DNA of 11,922 nucleotides from NCBI GenBank assembly GCA_003448675.1, contig DLXZ01000240.1, positions 12,874-24,795 of the forward strand. Reading direction: 5' to 3'. A model generated the notes under the pieces. It made no database searches. It saw only the letters and a list, made by a program, of their open reading frames with translations, and was not told the origin of the DNA. Source of the DNA: Porticoccaceae bacterium. Its GTDB lineage: Bacteria; Pseudomonadota; Gammaproteobacteria; Pseudomonadales; Porticoccaceae. The translations under genes and the position numbers were made by a program. This document shows, piece after piece, positions 1 through 8,022 of the stretch. How positions within the stretch are numbered: the first letter of the stretch is position 1; each line of letters opens with the position of its first letter.

Positions 1-232
1 GACGCAATGGCGAACCCTCTTGAAGCCAGATGTTCTGATAAGAACAAGCCACTCTCGACGCTCTGCGCGGCAAAATAAAAAGATTTAGGATGGTTTTCCA
101 AAGCCAGGGGGGGATATCAACCACCCTCGGATCAGACAAAAATGCGCGTAGAAATTGCCGAACGCTGGTGGGCGTGGGCTCAGCGGGCGTCCCGAGATTT
201 ACCAAAATAACGCCAAGGAGCTTTTGCCGCAT
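1..232 (-). CDS. hemH: Ferrochelatase HemH, N-terminal 77 codons (cut by the window edge)
   Basis: Ferrochelatase inserts ferrous iron into protoporphyrin IX, the last step of protohaem synthesis, at the cytoplasmic face of the membrane. The minus-strand frame is open from an ATG at 232 to the left edge. The start resembles known HemH proteins: VNLGTP at residues 11-16, a proline-rich PTPTSVRQFLRAFLSDPRVV stretch at 20-39, IPPWLW at 40-45, and IWL-EGSPLR at 68-77. The catalytic His and Glu lie downstream, outside the window. An in-frame TAG lies upstream and no other ATG, GTG or TTG occurs between it and this ATG, so the start is well fixed. No clear Shine-Dalgarno sequence is visible. It follows adk by 66 bp, as in E. 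coli. Identification is by remembered family sequence; I am confident in it despite the fragment's length. Confidence 0.93.
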   Translation of the reverse strand, partial: MRQKLLGVILVNLGTPAEPTPTSVRQFLRAFLSDPRVVDIPPWLWKTILNLFILPRRASRVACSYQNIWLQEGSPLR

Positions 233-269
233 ATTTTTTGAGTCGGGAGAATAGTTTGCTAAAACGTCT

Positions 270-297
270 ACAATAACGGGCTTAGGCTAAATTTCAA
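270..297 (-). promoter_or_regulatory. Possible sigma-70 promoter for hemH
   Basis: On the minus strand TTGAAA (292-297) is followed after 16 bp by TATTGT (270-275), about 38 bp upstream of the hemH ATG. This is a fair -35 (5 of 6) and a weak -10 (4 of 6). It begins just beyond the adk stop, which would allow hemH to be transcribed apart from adk. This is a consensus match only. Confidence 0.3.
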
Positions 298-298
298 A

Positions 299-1138
<840 letters not shown>

Positions 1139-1963
1139 CTATTGCTTTTCGATCCGCTTGGCTTCGTCCCAGAGAGCATTTTTTTCATCCATGCCCAGGC
1201 TATCAAATAACTGACCTCGTGCTTCGCAAAGGGCTTCCATGGTTTCAAACCGCGACTCAAACTTCCCGTTTGCCCGTCTTAGCGCCGCCTCCGCATCAAG
1301 GCCCGCGTGACGGGCAAGGTTGACACAGACAAAAATCAGATCACCCAACTCGTCTTCAATGGCGTTATTTTCCCCCGCAAGAATGGCGGCTTTTAGCTCT
1401 TCTGCTTCTTCATCTATTTTGTCAACAACCTGGCTGATATTTTCCCAGTCAAATCCATGATTGGCGGCGCGTCTTTGCAATTTTTGCGCTCGGCTGAGGG
1501 CTGGAAGCGCCAGAGGGATGTTGGACAAGCGTTTTTTGTGTCCCTTTGCCCGCCGATCCCTTTCCTTCCGCGATTCCCAATTGTCTTTAATCATCTGCTC
1601 CGAAGGCAGGTCCGCGGGGCTGCGCTGTTTCCCGTGGAGACGACCTTCGGGAAAAACATGTGGATGGCGAGTAACGAGCTTATTAATCAGGGCAACAAGC
1701 ACATCGTTAAAATCGAAGCGGCCCTCTTCCGAGGCCATTTGCGTATAGAAAATCACCTGAAACAGAAGATCGCCCAATTCTTCTCGCAGGTTGTCGAAAT
1801 CTCCCTGTTCGATAGCAGCGGCAACTTCATAAGCCTCTTCGAGGGTATGAGGGACGATACCGGAATAGCTCTGCTTGATATCCCACGGACAGCCTGTGTC
1901 GGGATCACGCAGGCGCGCCATCAGGTAGATGAGATCGGAGATTTGGTAGTGTTTGTCAGTCAC
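1139..1963 (-). CDS. mazG: Nucleoside triphosphate pyrophosphohydrolase MazG
   Basis: MazG hydrolyses NTPs and dNTPs to the monophosphate and pyrophosphate, which cleans non-canonical nucleotides from the pool. In E. coli it also affects ppGpp level. The 274-residue product has two tandem MazG domains. The first has CPWD at 25-28, EEAYEV at 42-47 and EELGDLLF at 61-68. The second has EEAEEL at 185-190 and EDELGDLIF at 203-211. The EEXXE and EXXD metal-binding residues are present in both. The start is GTG at 1963, which gives an N-terminus about four residues longer than I recall for Pseudomonas MazG. The only Shine-Dalgarno-like sequence (AGG) abuts the GTG. It lies 31 bp downstream of relA, as in E. 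coli and Pseudomonas, and probably shares its transcript. Confidence 0.96.
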   Translation of the reverse strand: MTDKHYQISDLIYLMARLRDPDTGCPWDIKQSYSGIVPHTLEEAYEVAAAIEQGDFDNLREELGDLLFQVIFYTQMASEEGRFDFNDVLVALINKLVTRHPHVFPEGRLHGKQRSPADLPSEQMIKDNWESRKERDRRAKGHKKRLSNIPLALPALSRAQKLQRRAANHGFDWENISQVVDKIDEEAEELKAAILAGENNAIEDELGDLIFVCVNLARHAGLDAEAALRRANGKFESRFETMEALCEARGQLFDSLGMDEKNALWDEAKRIEKQ

Positions 1964-1994
1964 CCTGATGAAGCGCCCTTTTTATTTTTAATAA

Positions 1995-4235
1995 CTACCC
2001 GGCTTTTCGCGAGACATCAATAATATTGGGAATTTGCCGCAGCCGTGCCAACATTTTGCTGAGGCGTTCAATGTTGTCAATTTCCGCTGTGAGCTCCATG
2101 TTTACGATGCCTCCCTCGCTACTTCCCGTATGTAAGGCATCGATAAAAATACCCAGCTCATCAATCAAACTTGTCACATCACGCAACAGTCCACTGCGGT
2201 CATAGGATTTGATCACCACCGTAACCGGAAACACCTGCTGTGGTGGGCCGCCCCAACTCAGCTGTAACACTTTGAGCGGCTCGCTAACCTGAAGGGACAG
2301 CAGATTGCCACAATCCTTCCGGTGAACGCTAACGCCCCGCCCCCGGGTTTTGTACCCACAAACCGGCTGACCCGGTTCCGGCTTACAGCATGCGGCAACA
2401 TGCATTGCCATATCACCCGCGCCGTATAGGTGGTGTTCAGTGTCTTGAAACCGTTGGGCGTGCTGCATAGCAGGATGCGGGACACCCGATACAACACCGC
2501 TCGCCCGTTGAGCGACACCAATCACCGTTTGCAACTCAAGCTGACCGGAACCAATCTCCTCAAAAAAATCCTCTTCGCTAGCGCGGGCAAAACTTGCAAC
2601 CAGGGTTGACACCGTCTCGACATTAAGACCGAGCTGATGAAATTCACGGGCCAACGCACTTCTACCCGCCTCGATATTCTGCTCGCGATCCTGCTGTTTG
2701 AACCACTGCTGTATTTTTGATTTGGCCCGCGTGGTTTTGACAAAACCCAACGAGCTGTTGAGCCAGTCCCGACTGGGCCCGGCGTGGCGCCCGGTAATAA
2801 TATCCACTTGATCCGCGGTTTTCAGGCGGTAAGTCAGGGGAACAATCTGGCCATTGATTTTTGCACCTTTACAGTGGTGCCCAACTTCGCTGTGTACCTG
2901 GTAAGCAAAATCCACGGGGGTCGCGCCATCGGGCAAATCGATGACGTGGCCCTTTGGTGTAAATACATAAACCCTGTCAGTGTCACGCTCTTCTCGTAGA
3001 AAATTATCGATCGCCTGATCACCGATGCTATCGTGCCATTCCAGTACCTGGCGCAGCCAGGCCATTTTCTCTTCGAAGGTCCTGGAGCTTTGTTCGCCAC
3101 TGTCTTTGTAGTGCCAGTGAGCGCAAATACCGAATTCAGCCTCTTCGTGCATTTCATAGGTGCGGATCTGCACCTCAATCACTTTCCGTCCCGGACCGAT
3201 AACCGCTGTGTGCAGTGACCGATAACCATTCTCCTTGGGAGAAGCGATGTAGTCATCAAATTCATTGGGAATATTGCGCCACTTGCTGTGTACAATTCCC
3301 AGCACGGCGTAGCAATCAGTAATCGTGGGCACCAGCACACGCACCGCGCGAATATCATAGACTTGGGAGAAACCAATGTCCTTGCGGTGCATTTTCCGCC
3401 AGATGCTGTAGATATTCTTGGCCCGCCCGGTCACTTCACCTTTTTTCCCCAGACGCTCAAGTTCAGACTCAATGGTCCGAATCATCTCGGTAATATATTG
3501 TTGTCGCTCCCTTCTTTTTTCCGCCAGCAATCGGGCTATCTGCTGGTATTCGTCGGGCTCCATATAGCGAAAAGCGAGGTCTTCCAGCTCCCACTTTAGA
3601 TGGCCTATACCCAGGCGATGAGCCAGAGGCGCATAAATATCGAACACTTCACGGGCGACCGCCTGGCGCTTTTCCGGCGCGGCATCCTTAACCGCCCGGA
3701 TGGCACAGGTGCGTTCAGCCAGCTTGAGAAGGGCCACTCTTACATCATCGATAATCGAAACCAGCATTTCCCGGACTTTAGCGGCGTGATAGGCGCTGTC
3801 ATGCCCCAGGGTCTGAGCAGGCACTTCACCGCGCAAGGCGGTAATGAGGGCCATGTCCAGTACCTTTTCAATAAGGCTAGCGATTTCCGGGCCGAACTGT
3901 CGCTGCACTTTAGCAAGTGTGGTTTTATTCTCCCGCACGGCGCGATACAAGATACTTGCCTGCAGGGCTTCCAATCCCACACCCAGTTCGGAAAGAATCT
4001 CGGCCATTTCCAGGCCAACCCTCAGACTGGAAATTCGCGTCGAAGTAAAGGCGTCAGCCTGCGGGCTCGCGGCAAAAGCAATCTCCGCCTCACGGACGCT
4101 GGCTACCGCGGCTATCAAGGCTTCATCGCAGTGTTGGTCGAGACCAGGATTATTTTCCTTAATCCTCTGCAACCACGGCTCGAGATCCTCGGGCACCGCG
4201 TGCTCGTAATCGTGACTCTGGCGAATATTTACCAT
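1995..4235 (-). CDS. relA: GTP pyrophosphokinase RelA ((p)ppGpp synthetase I)
   Basis: RelA makes (p)ppGpp from ATP and GTP/GDP when uncharged tRNA sits on the ribosome, driving the stringent response. Numbering is from ATG 4235 (746 aa). The N-terminal domain is a degenerate hydrolase: the HD pair is replaced by YR at 97-98, as in monofunctional RelA. The synthetase domain has YDIRAVRVLV at 293-302, EFDD at 325-328 (the acidic EXDD form typical of RelA) and NGYRSLHT at 336-343. A TGS domain follows at about 420-482, then the Cys/His motif (C616, C617, H638, C642) and a C-terminal ACT domain from about 668. I chose ATG 4235, which gives MVNIRQ like the MV-VR start of E. coli and Pseudomonas RelA. 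GTG 4250 adds five residues and cannot be excluded. Neither start has a good Shine-Dalgarno sequence. cysM ends about 33 bp upstream. Confidence 0.97.
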   Translation of the reverse strand: MVNIRQSHDYEHAVPEDLEPWLQRIKENNPGLDQHCDEALIAAVASVREAEIAFAASPQADAFTSTRISSLRVGLEMAEILSELGVGLEALQASILYRAVRENKTTLAKVQRQFGPEIASLIEKVLDMALITALRGEVPAQTLGHDSAYHAAKVREMLVSIIDDVRVALLKLAERTCAIRAVKDAAPEKRQAVAREVFDIYAPLAHRLGIGHLKWELEDLAFRYMEPDEYQQIARLLAEKRRERQQYITEMIRTIESELERLGKKGEVTGRAKNIYSIWRKMHRKDIGFSQVYDIRAVRVLVPTITDCYAVLGIVHSKWRNIPNEFDDYIASPKENGYRSLHTAVIGPGRKVIEVQIRTYEMHEEAEFGICAHWHYKDSGEQSSRTFEEKMAWLRQVLEWHDSIGDQAIDNFLREERDTDRVYVFTPKGHVIDLPDGATPVDFAYQVHSEVGHHCKGAKINGQIVPLTYRLKTADQVDIITGRHAGPSRDWLNSSLGFVKTTRAKSKIQQWFKQQDREQNIEAGRSALAREFHQLGLNVETVSTLVASFARASEEDFFEEIGSGQLELQTVIGVAQRASGVVSGVPHPAMQHAQRFQDTEHHLYGAGDMAMHVAACCKPEPGQPVCGYKTRGRGVSVHRKDCGNLLSLQVSEPLKVLQLSWGGPPQQVFPVTVVIKSYDRSGLLRDVTSLIDELGIFIDALHTGSSEGGIVNMELTAEIDNIERLSKMLARLRQIPNIIDVSRKAG

Positions 4236-4251
4236 GGTTTGTTCTGGCACC

Positions 4252-4264
4252 GACGCTTTGCGTC
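4252..4264 (-). repeat. Perfect inverted repeat just before relA
   Basis: GACGC (4260-4264 read on minus) and GCGTC (4252-4256) form a 5-bp stem around AAA, in the short space between the cysM stop (4269) and relA. It sits where a Shine-Dalgarno sequence would lie for the GTG start, and 17-29 bp before the ATG start. There is no T run, so it does not look like a terminator. It could affect relA translation, but a repeat this short may be chance. Confidence 0.4.
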
Positions 4265-4268
4265 TAAA

Positions 4269-5165
4269 TCATCCGGAATATAAACCGGAGGACAGGTAGC
4301 GGTCGCCCCGATCGGATATGGACACGACTACCACTGCATCGCTCAGCCCTTCGGCCAGGCGCAGTGCCCCAGCTACCGCGCCTCCAGAGGAAACACCACA
4401 AAAAATACCCTCGCGCCTCGCCAGCGCCCGCATGGTGTCTTCCGCCTCCTGCTGACCAATGTCGAGGGTCAAATCGACCAGTTTGGCATCGAAAATGCCG
4501 GGCAAATAGGCTTTGGGCCAGCGGCGGATCCCCGGAATACTCGCCCCTTCCGCCGGTTGCAGTCCCACGATCTGAATATCGGGGTTTTTACCTTTCAGGT
4601 ATTTTGCCACGCCCATAATGGTTCCGGTGGTGCCCATGGCGCTGACGAAATGCGTAACAGTGCCATCCGTTTGTCGCCAAATTTCAGGCCCTGTCCCTTC
4701 TATGTGAGAGAGCGGATTATCGGCATTGTTGAACTGATCCAGCACCAGCCCTCTGCCTTCACGTTGCATTTTCAGCGCCAGGTCGCGAGCACCCTCCATG
4801 CTTTCTTCCTTGCTCACAAGCACCAGTTCAGCGCCATAAGCCTGCATCGCGGCTTTACGTTCCTCGGTCATATGATCCGGCATAATCAATATCATCCGGT
4901 AGCCACGAATCGCCGCGACCATGGCCAGCGCGATGCCGGTGTTGCCGCTGGTGGCCTCGATCAAGGTATCACCCGGCCGGATGAGACCACGGTCCTCGGC
5001 ATGCTTGATCATGCTCAATGCTGGCCGATCCTTTACCGAACCGGCCGGATTATTGCCCTCCAGTTTTACCAACAGGGTGTTATTGCTTCCGGCATGCAAA
5101 CGCTGCAATCTCACCAGTGGTGTATTGCCGATACAGGATTCTATGGTCGGATAGTCTTGGGCCAT
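4269..5165 (-). CDS. cysM: Cysteine synthase B (O-acetylserine sulfhydrylase, CysM type)
   Basis: This PLP enzyme makes cysteine from O-acetylserine and sulfide, and CysM-type enzymes also use thiosulfate. Numbering is from ATG 5165 (298 aa). The PLP lysine is K45 in NPAGSVKDRP, the substrate loop TSGNTG is at 72-77, and the phosphate-binding GTTGT is at 178-182. GIRRWP near 213-218 contains the Arg-Arg-Trp that marks CysM rather than CysK. The short C-terminus is also CysM-like. An upstream in-frame TTG at 5171 would add two residues. I prefer the ATG because AAGG at 5173-5176 is 7 bp ahead of it and family members start close to this point. The gene is first in the cysM-relA-mazG group. In Pseudomonas and E. 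coli the rRNA methyltransferase gene rlmD precedes relA, but it is missing here. Confidence 0.96.
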   Translation of the reverse strand: MAQDYPTIESCIGNTPLVRLQRLHAGSNNTLLVKLEGNNPAGSVKDRPALSMIKHAEDRGLIRPGDTLIEATSGNTGIALAMVAAIRGYRMILIMPDHMTEERKAAMQAYGAELVLVSKEESMEGARDLALKMQREGRGLVLDQFNNADNPLSHIEGTGPEIWRQTDGTVTHFVSAMGTTGTIMGVAKYLKGKNPDIQIVGLQPAEGASIPGIRRWPKAYLPGIFDAKLVDLTLDIGQQEAEDTMRALARREGIFCGVSSGGAVAGALRLAEGLSDAVVVVSISDRGDRYLSSGLYSG

Positions 5166-5292
5166 GGACAAACCTTAAATGGATTATTTTACCGATTCGA
5201 TCAATGTCTGTCCCATGAGCTCACCCATGGCTGATAATAGATATTTATAAGCAAATGACTTTTGTGCACAGGCTTAGGTCATTGACGGACAT
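5166..5292 (-). promoter_or_regulatory. acpS-cysM intergenic region with likely cysM promoter and a nested dyad
   Basis: This 127-bp gap separates two tight gene groups. On the minus strand there are two -10-like hexamers, TATAAA (5244-5249) and TATTAT (5234-5239), in an AT-rich patch, but no good -35 at the expected distance. Just upstream, AATGAC and GTCATT arms (5278-5283 and 5254-5259) enclose the palindrome TGTGCACA (5263-5270). A factor-binding site is possible, but I do not recognise it as a known consensus. The region closer to cysM holds its Shine-Dalgarno AAGG at 5173-5176. Confidence 0.4.
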
Positions 5293-5667
5293 TCAAGCAC
5301 TCAGGACCACGAAAGCCAGGGCATAGTGACGCTCGTCACTGAGACTCAAATACGCTTCCCGCGCTCCCAGGGCAAACAAGCGCTCGCGCGCCTTGCCGGA
5401 AAACTCAAGTCTCGGCGCCCCGGCCTTGGTGCTTGAAACGTTTATATCCTGCCAGCTGATACGACCAATTCCCGTCTGGAGGGCTTTGCTTGAGGCTTCC
5501 TTGGCCGCAAAACGCTTAGCCAGGAAATGCGCCTTTTGGCCATGGTCGAGAAAATGAGCGAGTTCCTTGGGTGTCAGAATACGCCGCGCTAGACGATCAC
5601 CATTGCGCTCCAGAGACAACTTTATCCGGGCAACCTCGACCAGGTCAGTGCCGACTCCCACAATCAC
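5293..5667 (-). CDS. acpS: Holo-[acyl-carrier-protein] synthase
   Basis: AcpS transfers 4'-phosphopantetheine from CoA to a serine of acyl carrier protein, making it active for fatty acid synthesis. The 124-residue product is of normal length. It has GTDLVEV at 6-12 with metal-binding D8, and RFAAKEASSKAL at 52-63 with the second metal ligand E57. The C-terminal strand SLSDERHYALAFVV is at 108-121. The start is GTG at 5667, preceded by AAGAGG at 5674-5679 with 6 bp spacing. Its first base lies inside the end of recO, so the recO TGA and the acpS start overlap as GTGA, which suggests translational coupling. In Pseudomonas and E. coli pdxJ lies between recO and acpS; here it does not. Confidence 0.97.
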   Translation of the reverse strand: MIVGVGTDLVEVARIKLSLERNGDRLARRILTPKELAHFLDHGQKAHFLAKRFAAKEASSKALQTGIGRISWQDINVSSTKAGAPRLEFSGKARERLFALGAREAYLSLSDERHYALAFVVLSA

Positions 5668-6407
5668 GACCGCCCTCTTGGCACATGTACCATCTGTTGG
5701 AACAGTTCGCGACTGCGAAGAGGCTTTCCTCCCAGGTTCTGGGCGATTGCCTGACGTAAAAGCCTTTTGGCGCTTTGCCTGACCGAAGGTTCATGCAATC
5801 GCCCGTCAGCAATCGCCAACAAATGCTCTCCGCTAAATATATTTAGCGACGCTCCCCCCAAGGCTTGTTGCACCAGTCGGAAAAAACCTTCGCCAGGATG
5901 GTAGCGATAATTACTGCCTGCCTGAATCGGCGCACCCTCATTGAGATCCGCAAACAAATCGATTCCACTACCCATTTCATTAAGCACGGACATTTCAAAT
6001 CGGCGCAAAGCGGGCTCAAAATCTACATCCGAGGCCAGCAAGCTAACCAACTCTGTATAACCGTCGAAAAGGCATGGATGAGGGCTGTGTTCTGGCAAAA
6101 AGCGCACCAGCAACTCATTGATATAGAATCCAATATAAAGTGCCTTGCCCTGCAACGGCATATCAGAACTGACAGCTTCGTAGTTAATCAGGGTTTTTAA
6201 ATCGCTCCTGCCCCGCCAGACTATTTGATAGCCCTGAAAGGAATGTAGCGGCGCCAGCGCCTTTTTTTGTTTCTTTGGCCCACGTGTCCCCCGGGCGATT
6301 AACCGGAACCTGCCTAATTCGCGGGAAAAAAAATCCACTAACTGGCTGGTTTCGCGAAAAACCCGTGTATGCAACACATAAGCCAACGGCGCTTGACTAT
6401 TGTCCAT
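5664..6407 (-). CDS. recO: DNA repair protein RecO
   Basis: RecO works with RecR (and RecF) to load RecA onto SSB-coated single-stranded DNA and to anneal strands during gap repair. The 247-residue product is close to the usual length of about 240. The N-terminal OB fold is seen as AYVLHTRVFRETSQLVDFF at about 9-27 followed by GRFRLIARGTRGPK. The helical part holds the family motifs YINELL, EPALRRFE and, near the end, GGKPLRSRELFQQ. ATG 6407 starts at the expected point relative to the family, though no strong Shine-Dalgarno sequence precedes it. It follows era by 32 bp and overlaps acpS by 4 bp, matching the conserved rnc-era-recO order. Confidence 0.96.
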   Translation of the reverse strand: MDNSQAPLAYVLHTRVFRETSQLVDFFSRELGRFRLIARGTRGPKKQKKALAPLHSFQGYQIVWRGRSDLKTLINYEAVSSDMPLQGKALYIGFYINELLVRFLPEHSPHPCLFDGYTELVSLLASDVDFEPALRRFEMSVLNEMGSGIDLFADLNEGAPIQAGSNYRYHPGEGFFRLVQQALGGASLNIFSGEHLLAIADGRLHEPSVRQSAKRLLRQAIAQNLGGKPLRSRELFQQMVHVPRGRS

Positions 6408-6439
6408 GAGTTTCAGCAGGTTTTTATGTTACCGAGTCA

Positions 6440-7339
6440 TTAATCGCTATAACCCAAACTACGTAAGGCTCGCTCATCATCGGACCAGCCACCGCGCACC
6501 TTCACCCATAGCTTGAGCATAACCTTGTCACCAAATAAACGCTCCATATCAAGCCGGGCTTTCTGGCCAATATTTTTCAAACGTTCGCCCTTGCTGCCGA
6601 TCAATATTTTTTTCTGCCCCTCGCGCTCGACTAGCACCAAGGCATCAATATGTATGATTTTACCGCGGCGGCTAAAGTTTTCGATTTCAACAGTCACCTG
6701 GTAGGGCAACTCGGCCCCCAGTTGCCGGGTGATTTTTTCCCGAACAATTTCCGCCGCCAAAAACCGTTCGCTGCGATCGGTAATTTGATCAGCCGGAAAA
6801 AGGTGTTCTCCACTAGGGATATGTTCACTGATGGATTGTTCCAGAGTTTCAAGATTCTGATTGTACAAAGCTGATACCGGGATGAGCTCTGCTTCGGGCA
6901 GATACTCATGCAGGGCCTGCATTACCGGCAGCAACGTATCGGTATCATCCAGGCGGTCCACTTTATTTATCGCTACGATCACCGGCACATTCAGACTGAC
7001 CAGGCGCTGGGCCACACGTTGATCTGCCTCACCCCATTGATCCCGGTCGATTACAAAAACCACCACGTCCACATCGCTCATGGCACTCTCAGCCGCTCGA
7101 TTCATGAGCCTATTGATGGCTTTGGTTTGTTTAGTGTGAATGCCGGGGGTATCGACGAATATAAGTTGCAGATTTTCAGCAGTTTTTATACCCAATACGT
7201 TGTGACGCGTGGTTTGGGGTTTACGCGAAGTAATGCTTAACTTCATACCCAAGAGATGATTCAGCAGAGTCGACTTACCAACATTGGGCTGGCCGACGAT
7301 AGCCACATAGCCACAACGCGTTTCATTTTTTTTGCTCAT
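6440..7339 (-). CDS. era: GTPase Era
   Basis: Era is an essential GTPase that binds the 3' end of 16S rRNA and assists 30S subunit assembly. The 299-residue product has G1 GQPNVGKS at 16-23, G2 around TT at 43-44, G3 DTPG at 63-66, G4 NKVD at 125-128 and G5 SAL at 156-158. The C-terminal KH domain carries the RNA-binding [11 protein letters not shown] at 248-258. All G motifs and the normal length are intact. The ATG at 7339 overlaps the rnc stop as ATGA, so translation is likely coupled to RNase III, a partner in the same rRNA maturation pathway. This overlap is a known feature of rnc-era in gammaproteobacteria. Confidence 0.98.
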   Translation of the reverse strand: MSKKNETRCGYVAIVGQPNVGKSTLLNHLLGMKLSITSRKPQTTRHNVLGIKTAENLQLIFVDTPGIHTKQTKAINRLMNRAAESAMSDVDVVVFVIDRDQWGEADQRVAQRLVSLNVPVIVAINKVDRLDDTDTLLPVMQALHEYLPEAELIPVSALYNQNLETLEQSISEHIPSGEHLFPADQITDRSERFLAAEIVREKITRQLGAELPYQVTVEIENFSRRGKIIHIDALVLVEREGQKKILIGSKGERLKNIGQKARLDMERLFGDKVMLKLWVKVRGGWSDDERALRSLGYSD

Positions 7340-8016
7340 AACTGCTCGCCAAGCACTTCCAGCATAGCCAGGGCCGCCGCCCGCTCCGCCTTCTTACGAC
7401 TACTGTCCTCAGCGGTGGTTTGCCGGCCCGTGTCGGGCAGGCTGCAAGTGATCGCAAACACCCGCGCGTGAGCTTGACCACGTTTTTCCAACAGCCTGTA
7501 CTCCGGTAAGGGGCGCCCGGTTTTTTGTAAGTATTCCTGCAGGCGGGATTTGGGATCCTTTTCAATCGCCTGCGGAGATAATGTTGTGAGCTTCGCCGCA
7601 AACCAACTTTCAATGCGGGCGCGACAGATATCCAGCCCCGCATCAAGATAAATGGCGCCAATCAACGCTTCCAGCACATTGGCCAGGTTGGAATCTCGAT
7701 CAGCGCCACCGGTCTTGCGCTCGCCGCTGCCAAGGCTAATAAAAGCTCCCAACTGTAATTGTCGGGCAACGGTGGCTAGGCTAGGGCCTTTAACAAGACT
7801 GGCTCGTAACAAACTCAGTTGTCCCTCATCAGCATCCTCGAAACGCAGATATAACATCTGGGTGATTACCAAATCGAGAACAGCATCTCCCAGGAACTCC
7901 AGTCGTTCGTTATTCTCAGGACCAAAACTACGGTGCGTCAGTGCCCGCTCGCACAGTTCAGGTCTGCTGAACTGGTAGCCGATTCGGGCCTCAAGACGCT
8001 GGTTACTAGTAACCAC
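7336..8016 (-). CDS. rnc: Ribonuclease III
   Basis: RNase III cuts double-stranded RNA, including the stems of the rRNA precursor and many mRNAs. The 226-residue product has the signature [12 protein letters not shown] at 36-47 with metal ligands E40 and D44, and the second motif [10 protein letters not shown] at 111-120 with E116. The dsRNA-binding domain spans about 154-223 and begins with [11 protein letters not shown] and includes GSS-like [12 protein letters not shown] at 205-216. The residue matching E. coli Asp114 is Asn here (N113, codon AAT). The start is GTG at 8016, 6 bp after the DUF4845 stop, with no strong Shine-Dalgarno sequence. An ATG at 8023 is out of frame. The stop overlaps the era start by 4 bp. 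Confidence 0.97.
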   Translation of the reverse strand: MVTSNQRLEARIGYQFSRPELCERALTHRSFGPENNERLEFLGDAVLDLVITQMLYLRFEDADEGQLSLLRASLVKGPSLATVARQLQLGAFISLGSGERKTGGADRDSNLANVLEALIGAIYLDAGLDICRARIESWFAAKLTTLSPQAIEKDPKSRLQEYLQKTGRPLPEYRLLEKRGQAHARVFAITCSLPDTGRQTTAEDSSRKKAERAAALAMLEVLGEQL

Positions 8017-8022
8017 AAACCA

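Noticed and set aside
1..78. Plus-strand frame open from the left edge to a TAA
   Set aside because: Only 25 codons, and the minus strand here encodes conserved ferrochelatase sequence.
107..128. Possible hairpin with AGGG/CCCT arms
   Set aside because: It lies inside the hemH coding sequence, has a mismatch and no T run.
1457..2023. Plus-strand open frame of 188 codons
   Set aside because: Antisense to mazG, with no family resemblance.
3600..4283. Plus-strand open frame of 227 codons
   Set aside because: It lies wholly antisense to relA, whose domains are intact. The protein has no recognisable motif and no ribosome-binding site.
5182..5226. 14-codon ORF (MGELMGQTLIESVK) upstream of cysM
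   Set aside because: No Shine-Dalgarno sequence, no cysteine codons and no terminator or antiterminator around it, so a leader peptide role is unsupported.
4557..5234. Plus-strand open frame of 225 codons
   Set aside because: Antisense to cysM and its upstream gap; no family resemblance, and the opposite frame is clearly CysM.
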